Counted from the first letter of the stretch, positions 16,896 to 25,315 are shown. The stretch is 43,193 bases of DNA from Pseudomonadota bacterium (GCA_018817515.1 JAHIUD010000011.1:1-43193), one strand, 5' to 3'. Program-made: numbers and translations. Notes: generated by a model not told the origin, from the sequence alone.

Positions 16896-18040
16896 TCCGA
16901 GGCGGCGACTATTTCAAGCTTGGCCTGTTCGTCATCGGCGGGGCGCTGCTGCTCCTGGTGGTGCTTTTCGCCCTGGGCGCGGGCCGCTTCTTCAAAAAGA
17001 CCTACACCATCGAGACCTACATCAACGAGTCCGTCAACGGGCTGGAGCAGGGCTCGGCGGTGAAGTACCGGGGCGTGCGCGTTGGCAGCGTCTCGGAGAT
17101 CGGGTTCGTGGCCGTAAAATATGGCTCCAAGGCCGAGGGGCACCGCTACGTGTACGTGGAGTGCACTCTGGACAAGGATCTGTTCGGCGGCCTGGGCACC
17201 AAGCCCGCAGAGGAGCAGGCCAAGGACGAGGTGGCGCGGGGGCTGCGGGCCCGGCCCATCTCCCAGGGCCTCACCGGCCAGCTTTATCTGGGACTGGACT
17301 ACGTCAACCCGGAGCAGAACCCGGCCCTGCCCATCAACTGGGAGCCCGGCCACATCTACATCCCCTCGGCGGCCAGCACCTTGTCGCGCGTGGAGCAGGC
17401 CGTGCTCGGCATCAGCAACACGCTGAATGGACTGGAGAAGGCTGAGCTGCCCGAGGCCGTGAAGAGCTTCCGTCGCTTCGCCGACAGCGCCAGCACCGCC
17501 CTTGAGGGCGCCAACGGCCAGGATGTGGGCAAGCGCCTGTCGGATACCCTGGAACAGACGCGCAAGCTCCTGGCGCGCATCAACAAGTTGCTGGAAGACC
17601 CGGCTGTGGAGACCCTGCTGCCAGATGCCGCCCGGACCATGGCCGGGGCGCGCAAGCTCGTGGAGGGCTCCGGCGGCGACGCTGCGGTGCTGCTGCGCGA
17701 GGCCCGCGAGACCACCACCAGCCTCAAGGCCTCGGCCAAGGCCCTGGAGTCCTTCCTGACCAGCCCGGAGACCAAAAAGCAGCTGGCGGAGATGCCCGGG
17801 GCCATGCAGCAAGCGCGGGAGACCGTGGGCGAGCTTAAGAGCGCCGCCGTGCGCCTCAACGCCGTGCTGGGCCGGGTGGAGAGCCTCACGGCTTCGCAGC
17901 AGGGCAATGTGGAGGCCGTGTTGGACAACGCGCGCCAGCTCATCGAGAACCTTCGCGAACTCACCGGCGAGGCCAAGCGCTATCCCTCTGGGGTGCTCTT
18001 CGGGCCGCCGCCAAGCAAATCGCCCCTGGGTGGGCAGTAG
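16892..18040 (+). CDS. mlaD: MCE-domain substrate-binding protein MlaD
   Basis: 382 residues, about twice the E. coli MlaD. One N-terminal helix (about 9-30) anchors it in the inner membrane. The MCE domain covers about 37-150, with the typical VNGLEQGSAVKYRGVRVGSV start. The long C-terminal part (about 170-370) is helical and rich in A, L, E and K, as in MCE proteins whose helices form a tunnel or needle towards the outer membrane. ATGA overlap with mlaF couples translation. Confidence 0.93.
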   Translation: MIRGGDYFKLGLFVIGGALLLLVVLFALGAGRFFKKTYTIETYINESVNGLEQGSAVKYRGVRVGSVSEIGFVAVKYGSKAEGHRYVYVECTLDKDLFGGLGTKPAEEQAKDEVARGLRARPISQGLTGQLYLGLDYVNPEQNPALPINWEPGHIYIPSAASTLSRVEQAVLGISNTLNGLEKAELPEAVKSFRRFADSASTALEGANGQDVGKRLSDTLEQTRKLLARINKLLEDPAVETLLPDAARTMAGARKLVEGSGGDAAVLLREARETTTSLKASAKALESFLTSPETKKQLAEMPGAMQQARETVGELKSAAVRLNAVLGRVESLTASQQGNVEAVLDNARQLIENLRELTGEAKRYPSGVLFGPPPSKSPLGGQ

Positions 18041-18048
18041 GGGGCACC

Positions 18049-18675
18049 ATGCTGCACGGAAAAACATGGAATGTTCTGGCGTTGCTTCTGGCGCTCATGC
18101 TGCTTGGCTCCTGCGTGAAGCTGGAGCAGAAGCCTCTGGACAAACGCTTCTACGCCCTGGAGGTGGCGCGGCCCGGCGCACCCTTGGGCATCTTCGCCTC
18201 GCCGGAAACCCTGCTTGTGCGCCGCATGCAGGTTGCGCCGCGCGTGTCGGGCCGGGAGCTGGTCTACCGCACTGGGGATTCGGCCTGGACGGCGGACTTC
18301 TATAACCTGTTCTTCGTCATCCCGGCGGACATGCTGACCCAGGATCTGCGATCCTGGCTGCGCGACGCCGGGCTCTTCGCCAACGTCATCGACCCGTCGA
18401 GCCTGATCCTGCCGGGCTACATCCTGGAGGGCAACGTCAGCGGCCTGCACGGGGACTTCGGGGCCAAGCCAGCCCAGGCCGTGGCCGAGATGCAGTTCCT
18501 GCTGCTCAAGAATACCGCAGGCGAGCGCAGTGTGGTCATGACCCGCGATATCCGCAAGACCGTGCCCCTGGCTGCCGATACCCCGGCTGCGCTGGTGCTT
18601 GCCTTGCGCCAGGCCGTCTCCGAGATCAACGCCGAGCTTGAGGCCGCCATCCGCCAGACCCTGGCGCGCAAATAA
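18049..18675 (+). CDS. ABC-type transport auxiliary lipoprotein (PqiC/DUF330-like)
   Basis: 208 residues with a lipoprotein signal peptide: hydrophobic segment, then LLGSC with the lipidated cysteine near residue 23. The mature protein has the pattern of the ABC-type transport auxiliary family (KRFYALEVARP, then VRRMQVAPRVSGRELVYR, and a C-terminal ALRQAVSEINAELEAAI helix). Such lipoproteins sit in the outer membrane and receive the MCE protein. It is 8 bases behind mlaD. No MlaC or MlaA gene is present here, so this lipoprotein probably supplies the outer-membrane end of the system. Confidence 0.88.
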   Translation: MLHGKTWNVLALLLALMLLGSCVKLEQKPLDKRFYALEVARPGAPLGIFASPETLLVRRMQVAPRVSGRELVYRTGDSAWTADFYNLFFVIPADMLTQDLRSWLRDAGLFANVIDPSSLILPGYILEGNVSGLHGDFGAKPAQAVAEMQFLLLKNTAGERSVVMTRDIRKTVPLAADTPAALVLALRQAVSEINAELEAAIRQTLARK

Positions 18676-18696
18676 CGGTTCCGGTCCGCCTGCGCA

Positions 18697-18867
18697 TCAC
18701 CCGCCCAGGCGGCCCAGGCCGAGCCCGGCCAGCACAGCCAGGCAGGCCCAGAACAGGGTCTTGGCCGTGCCCGCCAGCGCGGAACGCTTGCGTCCTCCGG
18801 GTCTCGGGTCGTCCGGCGTCAGCAGATATTCAACGAACCGCCAGACTTCTGAAAGAAGCGGCACCAT
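18697..18867 (-). CDS. 56-residue single-helix membrane peptide
   Basis: A short frame from ATG 18867 to TGA 18697 with a near-perfect Shine-Dalgarno, AGGAGGTGAGAC, directly before the ATG. The first 30 residues are charged (VEYLLTPDDPRPGGRKR). A hydrophobic helix follows at about 36-53 (TLFWACLAVLAGLGLG). It begins 33 bases after the stop of the LysE-type exporter on the same strand and is probably co-transcribed with it. It matches no family I recognise. The ribosome site and codon use support it being real. Confidence 0.6.
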   Translation of the reverse strand: MVPLLSEVWRFVEYLLTPDDPRPGGRKRSALAGTAKTLFWACLAVLAGLGLGRLGG

Positions 18868-18899
18868 GTCTCACCTCCTTATATGTTCCCGCTCGGGAG

Positions 18900-19541
18900 C
18901 TAGAACCGCACGCCCTGAAACAGGTCCTTGCCCATGGGCACCATGCTGGCCAGCAGCGCCAGGGCCATGGTGACGTTGAACACGCGCATCCTGCGGCGGT
19001 CCTGCAGCAGGCCGCGCATGATCGAGCCCAGCACTGCCCACGCCCCGCAGCAGGGCATGCCCACCACCAGGAAGGCGGCGGTGACGATGAACGCCCCCAG
19101 CACCGGCTGCTCCGGCGGGGCGTAGGCGCTGGCCGCGGTGATGCACATCATCAGGGCCTTGGGGTTGACCCACTGGAACGCGCTGGCCTGAAGGAAGCTC
19201 ATGGGTTGACCTTTGGCCGTGACGGGCTTTGCACCTGCCTGTTCCGAGCTTGCGGGAGGCCCTGCCGTGCCAATGGCCCAGGCCAGATACAGCATGTAGC
19301 CCAGGCCGAGGACCCGCAGCACGGAGTAGAGGCCCGGCACGGCCTCGAACACCAGCCCAACGCCCAGGCCCAGGGCCAACTGCATGAAAGTAAAGCCGAG
19401 GGTGACGCCCAGCAGGTGCGGCAGGGTGCGCCTGAACCCATAGTTCACACCGGAGGCGAAGAGCAGGGCGTTGTTGGGTCCGGGTGTGGCCGAGGTGACA
19501 AAGGCGAACAGGCACAACGAGGCCAAAAGTTCCGGGGTCAT
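18900..19541 (-). CDS. LysE/RhtB-family amino acid exporter
   Basis: 213 residues with six hydrophobic segments and the family phrases FVTSATPGPNNALLFASG near residue 14 and QWVNPKALMMCITAASAY near residue 123. This subtype exports amino acids such as threonine, homoserine or branched-chain relatives; the substrate is not visible. A GAGA-type site lies 5 bases before the ATG. It is divergent from a MocR-type regulator, which probably controls it. A conspicuous glycine/alanine insert lies at about 95-110. Confidence 0.9.
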   Translation of the reverse strand: MTPELLASLCLFAFVTSATPGPNNALLFASGVNYGFRRTLPHLLGVTLGFTFMQLALGLGVGLVFEAVPGLYSVLRVLGLGYMLYLAWAIGTAGPPASSEQAGAKPVTAKGQPMSFLQASAFQWVNPKALMMCITAASAYAPPEQPVLGAFIVTAAFLVVGMPCCGAWAVLGSIMRGLLQDRRRMRVFNVTMALALLASMVPMGKDLFQGVRF

Positions 19542-19605
19542 GAGATTCTCCTGGTAGACGGTGACTGTGATCGAACAGCTCTGAGCTCTTTACTGTCTCG
19601 ATAGA

Positions 19606-19627
19606 TACAATTTCTGATTGTACCAAT
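19606..19627. promoter_or_regulatory. Inverted ATTGTA repeats, candidate MocR-type operator
   Basis: TACAAT-TTCTG-ATTGTA (19606-19622) is a perfect inverted repeat, and ATTG-TAC-CAAT (19617-19627) overlaps it. A third ATTGTA copy lies at 19724-19729, at the -10/start region of the MocR gene. Placement between the divergent genes fits binding by the regulator, giving control of the exporter and autorepression. Confidence 0.5.
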
Positions 19628-19695
19628 CTATGTTGACGTGAATTGCCAGCAATTACGACGAATATTTGCGAACGAGCTCTGCGTCACGAGATATG

Positions 19696-19724
19696 TTGAC
19701 AAAAGTTTGCGGTCAATGTATTTA
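19696..19724 (+). promoter_or_regulatory. Promoter of the MocR-type gene, likely leaderless transcript
   Basis: TTGACA (19696-19701), a 17-base spacer and TATTTA (19719-19724) place the start of transcription at about 19731-19733, on or next to the ATG at 19733. No Shine-Dalgarno sequence precedes that ATG, which agrees with a leaderless mRNA. Confidence 0.6.
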
Positions 19725-19732
19725 TTGTAGCC

Positions 19733-21115
19733 ATGACAATATGGCTTCCACAACTGGCTGGGGACAGACCCAAATATCTCGGACTGGCTGACGCCATCCT
19801 CTCGGATGTGGAGCGCGGCGCGCTCAAGCAGGGCGACCGTCTGCCCACGCACCGCGATCTGGCCGACGCGCTGGGCGTCACCGTGGGCACCGTGACGCGC
19901 GGCTATGCCGAAGCGGCCCGGCGTGGGCTGGTGCGCGGCGAGGTCGGGCGCGGCACCGTGGTCTCCCTCGGGCGCGACGACGCCACGCCCTGGTGGGGCA
20001 ATGACGTCTCGCTGCCGGAACGCATCGATCTGGGGTTGGTGACGGGCATGTATGGCCTGGACCCGGACCTGAGTGCCGGACTTCGCGAACTGGCCGCGCG
20101 TGGCGATGTTCAGGAGCTGCTGTGCTACCAGCCTTCGCGCGGCATGGCCCGGCATCGCGAAGTGGGCGCGGCCTGGCTCTCGCGCTACGGGCTTTCCGTG
20201 ATCCCTGAGCACGTGCTCGTCACCAGCGGCGGCCAGCATGCACTGGTGGTGCTGTTCTCCACGCTGTTTCGGCCCGGAGACCGCATCGCCGCGTCGAGCC
20301 TGAACTATCCGGGCCTCATGTCCGCAGCGTCCCTGGCCGGGCTCAAGCTCGTGCCCCTTGAATGCGACGAAGAGGGCATGTTGCCGGAGGCCCTGGCCGA
20401 GGCCTGCGCGCGCGAGACCGTGCGTGGCCTGTACCTCATGCCCGGCGTGCACAACCCAACCACTGCCGGGGCCGGGCCGGAGCGGCTGGCGCAACTGGCG
20501 GACATCGCGCGGCAACGCGGATTGCTGGTGGTGGAGGATGCGGCTTACGCCCTCACCGCCGAGGGGTCACTGCGCACCCTGGCCGACCTCGCGCCTGAGC
20601 GCACCTTCTTCATCGCCAGCGTGTCCAAGAGCATCGCCGGGGGTCTGCGCGTGGCCTTTGTGGCCAGCCCGCAGGAACATGTGGAGCGGCTGTCCCTGGG
20701 CATTACCGGCACCACATGGCTGGCCGCGCCCCTGTGCGTGGAGCTGGCCTGCCTGTGGATCGCCGACGGCACAGCGGACAAGGTGCTGGCGCGAAAACGC
20801 GCCGAGGGCGCGCGGCGCAGTGATCTGGCTCGGGAGGTTCTGGCCGGACAGCGCGTGCGCTCCCGGCGGGACGGGTATTTTCTTTGGCTGGAGTTGCCGG
20901 AGCCCTGGCGCGGGGCCGACTTCGAGCGCGCGGCCCTGGAGCGCGGGGTTGTGGTGGTGGCGGGCGAGTCCTTTGCCCTGGGGCAGACCTCGGCGCCCAT
21001 GGCTGTGCGCATATCCCTAAGCGCCGCGCGCAGTCACGAGGAACTCCGGCGCGGACTCATGGTCCTGGCGGAGCTGCTGGGGCAGCAGCCCAGGCCGGGC
21101 CGGGCCATTGTCTGA
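19733..21115 (+). CDS. MocR-type regulator (GntR helix-turn-helix + aminotransferase fold)
   Basis: 460 residues. The GntR winged helix is at about 10-75 (ERGALKQGDRLPTHRDLADALGVTVGTVTRGYAEA). A fold-type-I aminotransferase domain follows from about 100 to the end. The PLP-lysine is expected in FIASVSKSIAGGLRVAF near residue 300. Members use PLP or a PLP adduct as an effector and control genes for vitamin B6, amino acid or amine metabolism. The divergent neighbour is an amino acid exporter. An uncharacterised PNPOx-like gene and pdxA lie a few kb away, but nothing links them directly. Confidence 0.93.
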   Translation: MTIWLPQLAGDRPKYLGLADAILSDVERGALKQGDRLPTHRDLADALGVTVGTVTRGYAEAARRGLVRGEVGRGTVVSLGRDDATPWWGNDVSLPERIDLGLVTGMYGLDPDLSAGLRELAARGDVQELLCYQPSRGMARHREVGAAWLSRYGLSVIPEHVLVTSGGQHALVVLFSTLFRPGDRIAASSLNYPGLMSAASLAGLKLVPLECDEEGMLPEALAEACARETVRGLYLMPGVHNPTTAGAGPERLAQLADIARQRGLLVVEDAAYALTAEGSLRTLADLAPERTFFIASVSKSIAGGLRVAFVASPQEHVERLSLGITGTTWLAAPLCVELACLWIADGTADKVLARKRAEGARRSDLAREVLAGQRVRSRRDGYFLWLELPEPWRGADFERAALERGVVVVAGESFALGQTSAPMAVRISLSAARSHEELRRGLMVLAELLGQQPRPGRAIV

Positions 21116-21123
21116 GCCGGAGG

Positions 21124-21147
21124 GCTCGGGCTCGCGTCAGCCCGAGC
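21124..21147. terminator. Bidirectional hairpin between convergent genes
   Basis: Perfect 9-bp stem GCTCGGGCT/AGCCCGAGC with a 6-base loop, 8 bases after the MocR-type stop and 1 base after the stop of the opposing gene. There is no U-tract on either side, so it may act as a pause or 3'-end block rather than a classical intrinsic terminator. Confidence 0.55.
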
Positions 21148-21148
21148 G

Positions 21149-21841
21149 TTAGGTCGTGCGCTCTGAAGCCATGCGGACAGACGGCAGCATGGCAAAGCGT
21201 GTGTCTTGGCAGCGCGCGGCCAGGTCTTTGGCCTGCTCGATAGCGGTGATCGGGGCGTAGGGCGGCAGTATGCGGACCTTGCGCTCGTAGAAGAGCAGCA
21301 TGGTCTCCAGCCTGGTGAACAGGGCCGGGCGGTCGCGGTCCACCTGGTCGAAGGACTCGGTCATCCAGCCCTCGGTGCTGAAGCCCAAGGCGTAGATATG
21401 CTCCGGCTCCTGGTCTCCATTGGGCACCGGGCCGATGCACGCGCCCTTCCAATCCAGGCCGTCCAGGGCGGACTGCACGGCGTGCGCTGGCAGGTCGGGG
21501 GTGGCGTTGTCGAGGAGCAAGGCGCGGTCGTAGAAGCGCGAGAACACAAGGCGGAAGGCGTTGCGCTGCTGCACCGCGAGGTTGCGGCCCAGAGCGTTTG
21601 CGATCTTGAACTTGCCCTTGCCGAGCAGGGCCCGGGCCTGTTCTTTCATCGCGTCCTTGTCCAGAGCGGGGTCCTGGCCTGGGTCGAGGAACAGGAATAC
21701 GTCCGCGTCCACGTCGGCCAGGTTGCGCAGGGTGTCTTTAAGCAGGGCCAGGGCCAGGGGCTCGGCCATGCCGCTGGCCAGCGCCTCCTGGGTCAGCACG
21801 GGCAGGGGATGATTGGCGAAGAGCAGGACGGCGGATTTCAT
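21149..21841 (-). CDS. DUF2064 (TIGR04282-type) nucleotidyl/glycosyl-transferase-like protein
   Basis: 230 residues from ATG 21841 (GGAG 6 bases upstream; the frame extends 48 codons further without a site). The fold is GT-A-like: a beta strand and KSAVLLFANHP at the start, DADVFLFLDPGQD near 47, then LLDNATPDLPAHAVQSALDGLDWKGACIGPVPNGD near 110-150, matching the DUF2064 pattern in which an acidic pair binds the metal. The usual arginine-rich PxxGxxKTR nucleotide loop at the start is degenerate here. Function in this family is largely unknown. Divergent from the PNPOx-like gene. Confidence 0.75.
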   Translation of the reverse strand: MKSAVLLFANHPLPVLTQEALASGMAEPLALALLKDTLRNLADVDADVFLFLDPGQDPALDKDAMKEQARALLGKGKFKIANALGRNLAVQQRNAFRLVFSRFYDRALLLDNATPDLPAHAVQSALDGLDWKGACIGPVPNGDQEPEHIYALGFSTEGWMTESFDQVDRDRPALFTRLETMLLFYERKVRILPPYAPITAIEQAKDLAARCQDTRFAMLPSVRMASERTT

Positions 21842-22049
21842 TTCAGTCTCCAGTGCGCAGGTGGTGTTCGCAGGGGTTTTGCCCCGCAGCCCGCAGACAG
21901 TAAGCACCGGGGACCGCGCTGGCAAGCCCGGCAGGGCGTGTTTTCGCGGCTTGAAGACCTGCGGCAAAAGGCATACCCTGCTCACTTGAGGGCAACACCA
22001 GCAGGCTTTTGAAGTTTAAGATTTTTTGGTCCAATATTTTGGAGGATGC

Positions 22050-22517
22050 ATGCGCAAGGACGTGACTGACGATATGGCGGTGGTGGCCGAGATTCTGAAC
22101 AGGGCGCAGTACGTGACCCTGGCCCTGGTTGATGGCGAGGGCCCGTACTCCGTGCCTGTGAACGCCGCCTTAGAGGACGGGGTGCTGTATTTCCACTCGT
22201 CGCGTAAGGGCCGCAAGGCCAAAGCGCTGCTTGAGGCCGTGGCCAAGGGCACGCGGGTGGCCTTCTCCGCCGCCGTGGACCTGGAGCCCAAGACCGGTGA
22301 GCTGGCCTGCCAGTGGGGCTTCAAGTTCCGTTGCGTCCTGGGCTCCGGCCTGGCGCGCGTGGTGGAGCTGAGCGGCGACAAGGTCGCGGCGCTGAACACC
22401 CTCATGCGCAAGCACGCCGGTCGCGATGATTTTCCCTACGACGAGGGCATCCTGGACAAGACCTTGGTGCTGGCTGTGGACGTGGACCGGGCAACGGCCC
22501 GGCTCAAGCTCAGCTAG
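22050..22517 (+). CDS. Pyridoxamine 5'-phosphate oxidase-like flavin protein (NimA-type)
   Basis: 155 residues from ATG 22050, with GGAGG four bases upstream; a TTG at 22026 in frame is less likely. The split-barrel fold is recognised from AQYVTLALVDGEGPYSVPVNAALEDGVLYFHSSRKGRKAKALLE (in parts) and a central VAFSAAVDLEP. This group binds FMN or heme and includes 5-nitroimidazole reductases; it does not have the full PdxH signature, so it is not called pdxH. Followed 41 bases later by an SGNH hydrolase gene on the same strand. Confidence 0.85.
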   Translation: MRKDVTDDMAVVAEILNRAQYVTLALVDGEGPYSVPVNAALEDGVLYFHSSRKGRKAKALLEAVAKGTRVAFSAAVDLEPKTGELACQWGFKFRCVLGSGLARVVELSGDKVAALNTLMRKHAGRDDFPYDEGILDKTLVLAVDVDRATARLKLS

Positions 22518-22558
22518 ATCGGACACCCGCATAGCTCGGACAGACTCGGAGGCCACGC

Positions 22559-23146
22559 ATGGTCATCTGCTTTCTCGGCGATTCGACGGTCCAGGGCATT
22601 GGCGACATCCAGGGCCTGAGCTGGGTGGGGCGCCTGGCCCAGGCCAGCTTCGCGCTCAGCCCCGCCCGCGCCACCACACTGACCCTGTGCAACCTCGGCG
22701 TGCGCGGGGATTCCTCCCTGCGCGTGGCTGCGCGCTGGCAGGAGGAGACCGCCCGCCGCCAGCGCCCTGGTGAGGATATGGCCTTTGTGTTCAGCTTTGG
22801 CGCGGCGGACAGACCCCAGAAGGTGTCGCTGCCCCAGGCCTTGGCCGCCGCCAGGGACATGCTGCGCGCAGCCAAGACCGCAGGAACGACGCTGTTCATC
22901 GCCCCGCCGCCTTCCAGCGACCCGGCCTGGGCCGCGCAGAACCGCGAGTTTGGCTTGGCGCTTCTTGCCCTCTGCGAGGAGCTTGGCGTGCCGGGCTTTG
23001 ATCTCTTCACGCCGCTCTCCGCATCCAAGTCCTACATGGACGCCCTGGCCGCGGGCGACGCAATCCACCCGGACGCCGGGGGCTACGCCGAGATCGCCGG
23101 TCTGCTCGCCGCCTGGCCGCCCCTGGCCGGATTGCTTGGGCTCTAG
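22559..23146 (+). CDS. SGNH/GDSL-family hydrolase
   Basis: 195 residues. Block I GDSTVQG near residue 7 gives the nucleophile serine. The catalytic Asp/His pair is in DAIHPDAGGY near 165. The block II glycine (NLGVRGDSS near 45) and a block III FSFGAAD stretch replacing the usual GxND are visible. The family cleaves esters of lipids, acyl-CoA or sugars; no signal peptide is present, so it is cytoplasmic. GGAGG precedes the ATG by 5 bases. Confidence 0.87.
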   Translation: MVICFLGDSTVQGIGDIQGLSWVGRLAQASFALSPARATTLTLCNLGVRGDSSLRVAARWQEETARRQRPGEDMAFVFSFGAADRPQKVSLPQALAAARDMLRAAKTAGTTLFIAPPPSSDPAWAAQNREFGLALLALCEELGVPGFDLFTPLSASKSYMDALAAGDAIHPDAGGYAEIAGLLAAWPPLAGLLGL

Positions 23147-23266
23147 GGCCATGGCGAGGGCTTTTGCGGGGCGTTGTCTCCGGGTCGCAACTAGGGTAGG
23201 AAAAGCATAGGCCGAATTCCGCGCCGACCAGCCTTGAAGGTCTAAGCCCAACCCGGAGCCGTCAGC

Positions 23267-25159
23267 ATGAGCCAACACGTCACCCAGCCTGTCTTCATCG
23301 AGCCCTTTGACCTGTACCTGTTCGGCAAGGGCGAGCACTGGGACCTGTACCGCATCCTGGGCGCGCATCCGCAGGAGCAGGAGGGCGCTTCCGGCTACCG
23401 CTTCGCCGTCTGGGCGCCCAACGCGCGCAAGGTCAGACTGGTGGGCCCCTTCAACAACTGGTGGGGCAAGAACCATCCGCTCTATCCTGTGGGCTCCTCG
23501 GGCATCTGGGCCGGGTTCGTCCCCGGCCTGGTCAAGGGCGAGTTGTACAAGTTCGCCATCAAGGACAGAAACGGCCACACCACCTTCAAGACCGACCCCT
23601 TCGCCCTGTTCGCCGAGATGCGACCCGGCAACGCCGCCCGGACCTGGAACCTGGACGGCTTCGAGTGGACCGATGGCGACTGGCTGGCTGAGCGCAAGCT
23701 CCACGACCCGCCGCTCAACCGGCCGCAGTCGGTGTACGAGGTCCACGCGGGCTCCTGGCGCATGCGCGACGGCAACTTCCTGAATTACCGCCAGCTTGGC
23801 GACGAGCTCATCGGCTACGTGAAGTCGCTCGGCTTCACGCACATCGAGTTCATGCCCCTGGCCGAGCACCCGCTGGACGAGTCCTGGGGCTACCAGACCA
23901 GCCACTATTTCGCGCCCACCTCACGCTTTGGCGAGCCCGACGGCCTGCGCTATTTCGTCAACCGCTGCCACGAGGAGGGCATCGGCATCATTCTGGACTG
24001 GGTGCCCGGGCATTTCCCCAAGGACGACTGGTGTCTGGGGCGTTTCGACGGCACCGCGCTGTTCGAGCACGAGGACCCGCGCAAGGGCGAGCACCCGGAC
24101 TGGGGCACCTACATCTTCAATTACAGCCGCCACGAGGTGAAGAACTTCCTGCTGGCCAATGCGCTCTACTGGTTCAAGGAGTTTCACATCGACGGCATCC
24201 GCATCGACGCCGTGGCCTCCATGCTCTACCTGGACTACTCGCGCGAGGCCGGGGAGTGGATCCCAAACGAGTTCGGCGGGCGCGAGAACCTGGCCGCCAT
24301 CGAGCTGCTCAAAGAACTCAACACCGTGGTGCACTCCCACTATCCCGGCGCCTTGATGATCGCCGAGGAGTCCACGGCCTGGCCTGGCGTGTCGCGGCCA
24401 ACGTACACCGGCGGCCTGGGTTTCACCTTCAAGTGGAACATGGGCTGGATGAACGACACCCTGGCCTATTTCACCAACGATCCGGTGTACCGCGCCTACC
24501 ATCACAACAGCCTGACTTTTTCCATGCTCTACGCCTTCAGCGAGAACTTCGTGCTGCCCATCTCCCACGACGAGGTTGTACACGGCAAGGGCGCGCTCTT
24601 GTCCAAGATGCCCGGCGACATGTGGCAGCAGTTCGCCAACCTGCGCTTGCTCTTGTCCTACCAGTGGGCGCACCCCGGCAAGAAGCTGTTGTTCATGGGC
24701 TGCGAGTTCGGCCAGTGGAACGAGTGGAACTGCAAGCGCGAGCTCGACTGGATCCTGCATGAGTTCAGCTCGCATACAGGCATCTCGCACCTGGTGGGCG
24801 ACCTGAACCGCATCCTGCGCGAGACCCCGGCCATGTACGAGGCCGACACGAGCTGGAAGGGCTTTGAGTGGATGAACGTGCACGACTGGAGCAACTCCGT
24901 GCTGGCCTTTGCGCGGCATGCCCCGAATCGCGCCCCGGTGCTCTGGGTGTTCAACTTCACGCCCGTGGTGCGCCACGACTACAGTGTGCGCTGCCCCGGC
25001 GCAGGCCACTGGCGCGAGATCTACAACTCCGACGCGGGCCTCTACGGCGGCTCCAACGTGGGCAACCCGGGCGGCGCCCAGGCCTGGGACAGCGCCGCCG
25101 GCACACATTTGACCCTGACGTTGCCGCCGTTGTCGGCCATGGCCTTCATGCCGGGCTAG
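23267..25159 (+). CDS. glgB: 1,4-alpha-glucan branching enzyme GlgB
   Basis: 630 residues, slightly shorter than E. coli GlgB (728) because the first N-terminal module is missing. A CBM48 module lies at about 25-125 (YRFAVWAPNARKVRLVGPFNNW). The GH13 barrel covers about 150-510, with nucleophile D314 in IRIDAVASMLY, acid/base E367 in MIAEEST, and D435 in ISHDEVVHGK. A C-terminal beta domain ends the protein. It forms alpha-1,6 branches in glycogen in the cytoplasm. No other glycogen gene is in the window. CGGAG precedes the ATG by about 8 bases. Confidence 0.97.
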   Translation: MSQHVTQPVFIEPFDLYLFGKGEHWDLYRILGAHPQEQEGASGYRFAVWAPNARKVRLVGPFNNWWGKNHPLYPVGSSGIWAGFVPGLVKGELYKFAIKDRNGHTTFKTDPFALFAEMRPGNAARTWNLDGFEWTDGDWLAERKLHDPPLNRPQSVYEVHAGSWRMRDGNFLNYRQLGDELIGYVKSLGFTHIEFMPLAEHPLDESWGYQTSHYFAPTSRFGEPDGLRYFVNRCHEEGIGIILDWVPGHFPKDDWCLGRFDGTALFEHEDPRKGEHPDWGTYIFNYSRHEVKNFLLANALYWFKEFHIDGIRIDAVASMLYLDYSREAGEWIPNEFGGRENLAAIELLKELNTVVHSHYPGALMIAEESTAWPGVSRPTYTGGLGFTFKWNMGWMNDTLAYFTNDPVYRAYHHNSLTFSMLYAFSENFVLPISHDEVVHGKGALLSKMPGDMWQQFANLRLLLSYQWAHPGKKLLFMGCEFGQWNEWNCKRELDWILHEFSSHTGISHLVGDLNRILRETPAMYEADTSWKGFEWMNVHDWSNSVLAFARHAPNRAPVLWVFNFTPVVRHDYSVRCPGAGHWREIYNSDAGLYGGSNVGNPGGAQAWDSAAGTHLTLTLPPLSAMAFMPG

Positions 25160-25185
25160 GCCTGCTTCTAAAAGCGTCTTTTGCC

Positions 25186-25260
25186 CCCTGGACTTCGTCG
25201 TTAGCCGCTTCGGGTCCAGGGCTGTACCGCGTGAGTACTATCCCTGGCCCCCAAGCGGCT
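25186..25260 (+). other. Long hairpin with a competing stem in the glgB-pdxA gap
   Basis: The segment 25203-25260 can fold into a 17-bp stem: 8 bp AGCCGCTT/AAGCGGCT, a small internal loop, 3 bp GGG/CCC, one bulged U, and 6 bp CCAGGG/CCCTGG. The apical loop contains GTAC twice. A mutually exclusive 8-bp stem CCCTGGAC/GTCCAGGG (25186-25193 with 25214-25221) uses the same central bases. No U-tract follows. Two exclusive folds about 60-130 bases before the pdxA start look like a switch or attenuator. No known riboswitch class is recognised. Confidence 0.6.
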
Positions 25261-25315
25261 CTCTCCTCGCCAGGGAACAATATCCATCTTTTGGAAACAG
25301 GCCCCAGGGGGAAAC

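Noticed and set aside
16130-18067. A 645-codon minus-strand frame opposite mlaF/mlaD
   Set aside because: Antisense shadow of well-identified ABC genes with no recognisable product.
22026-22049. TTG start giving eight more residues to the PNPOx-like protein
   Set aside because: The GGAGG would lie inside the coding region; ATG 22050 follows it.
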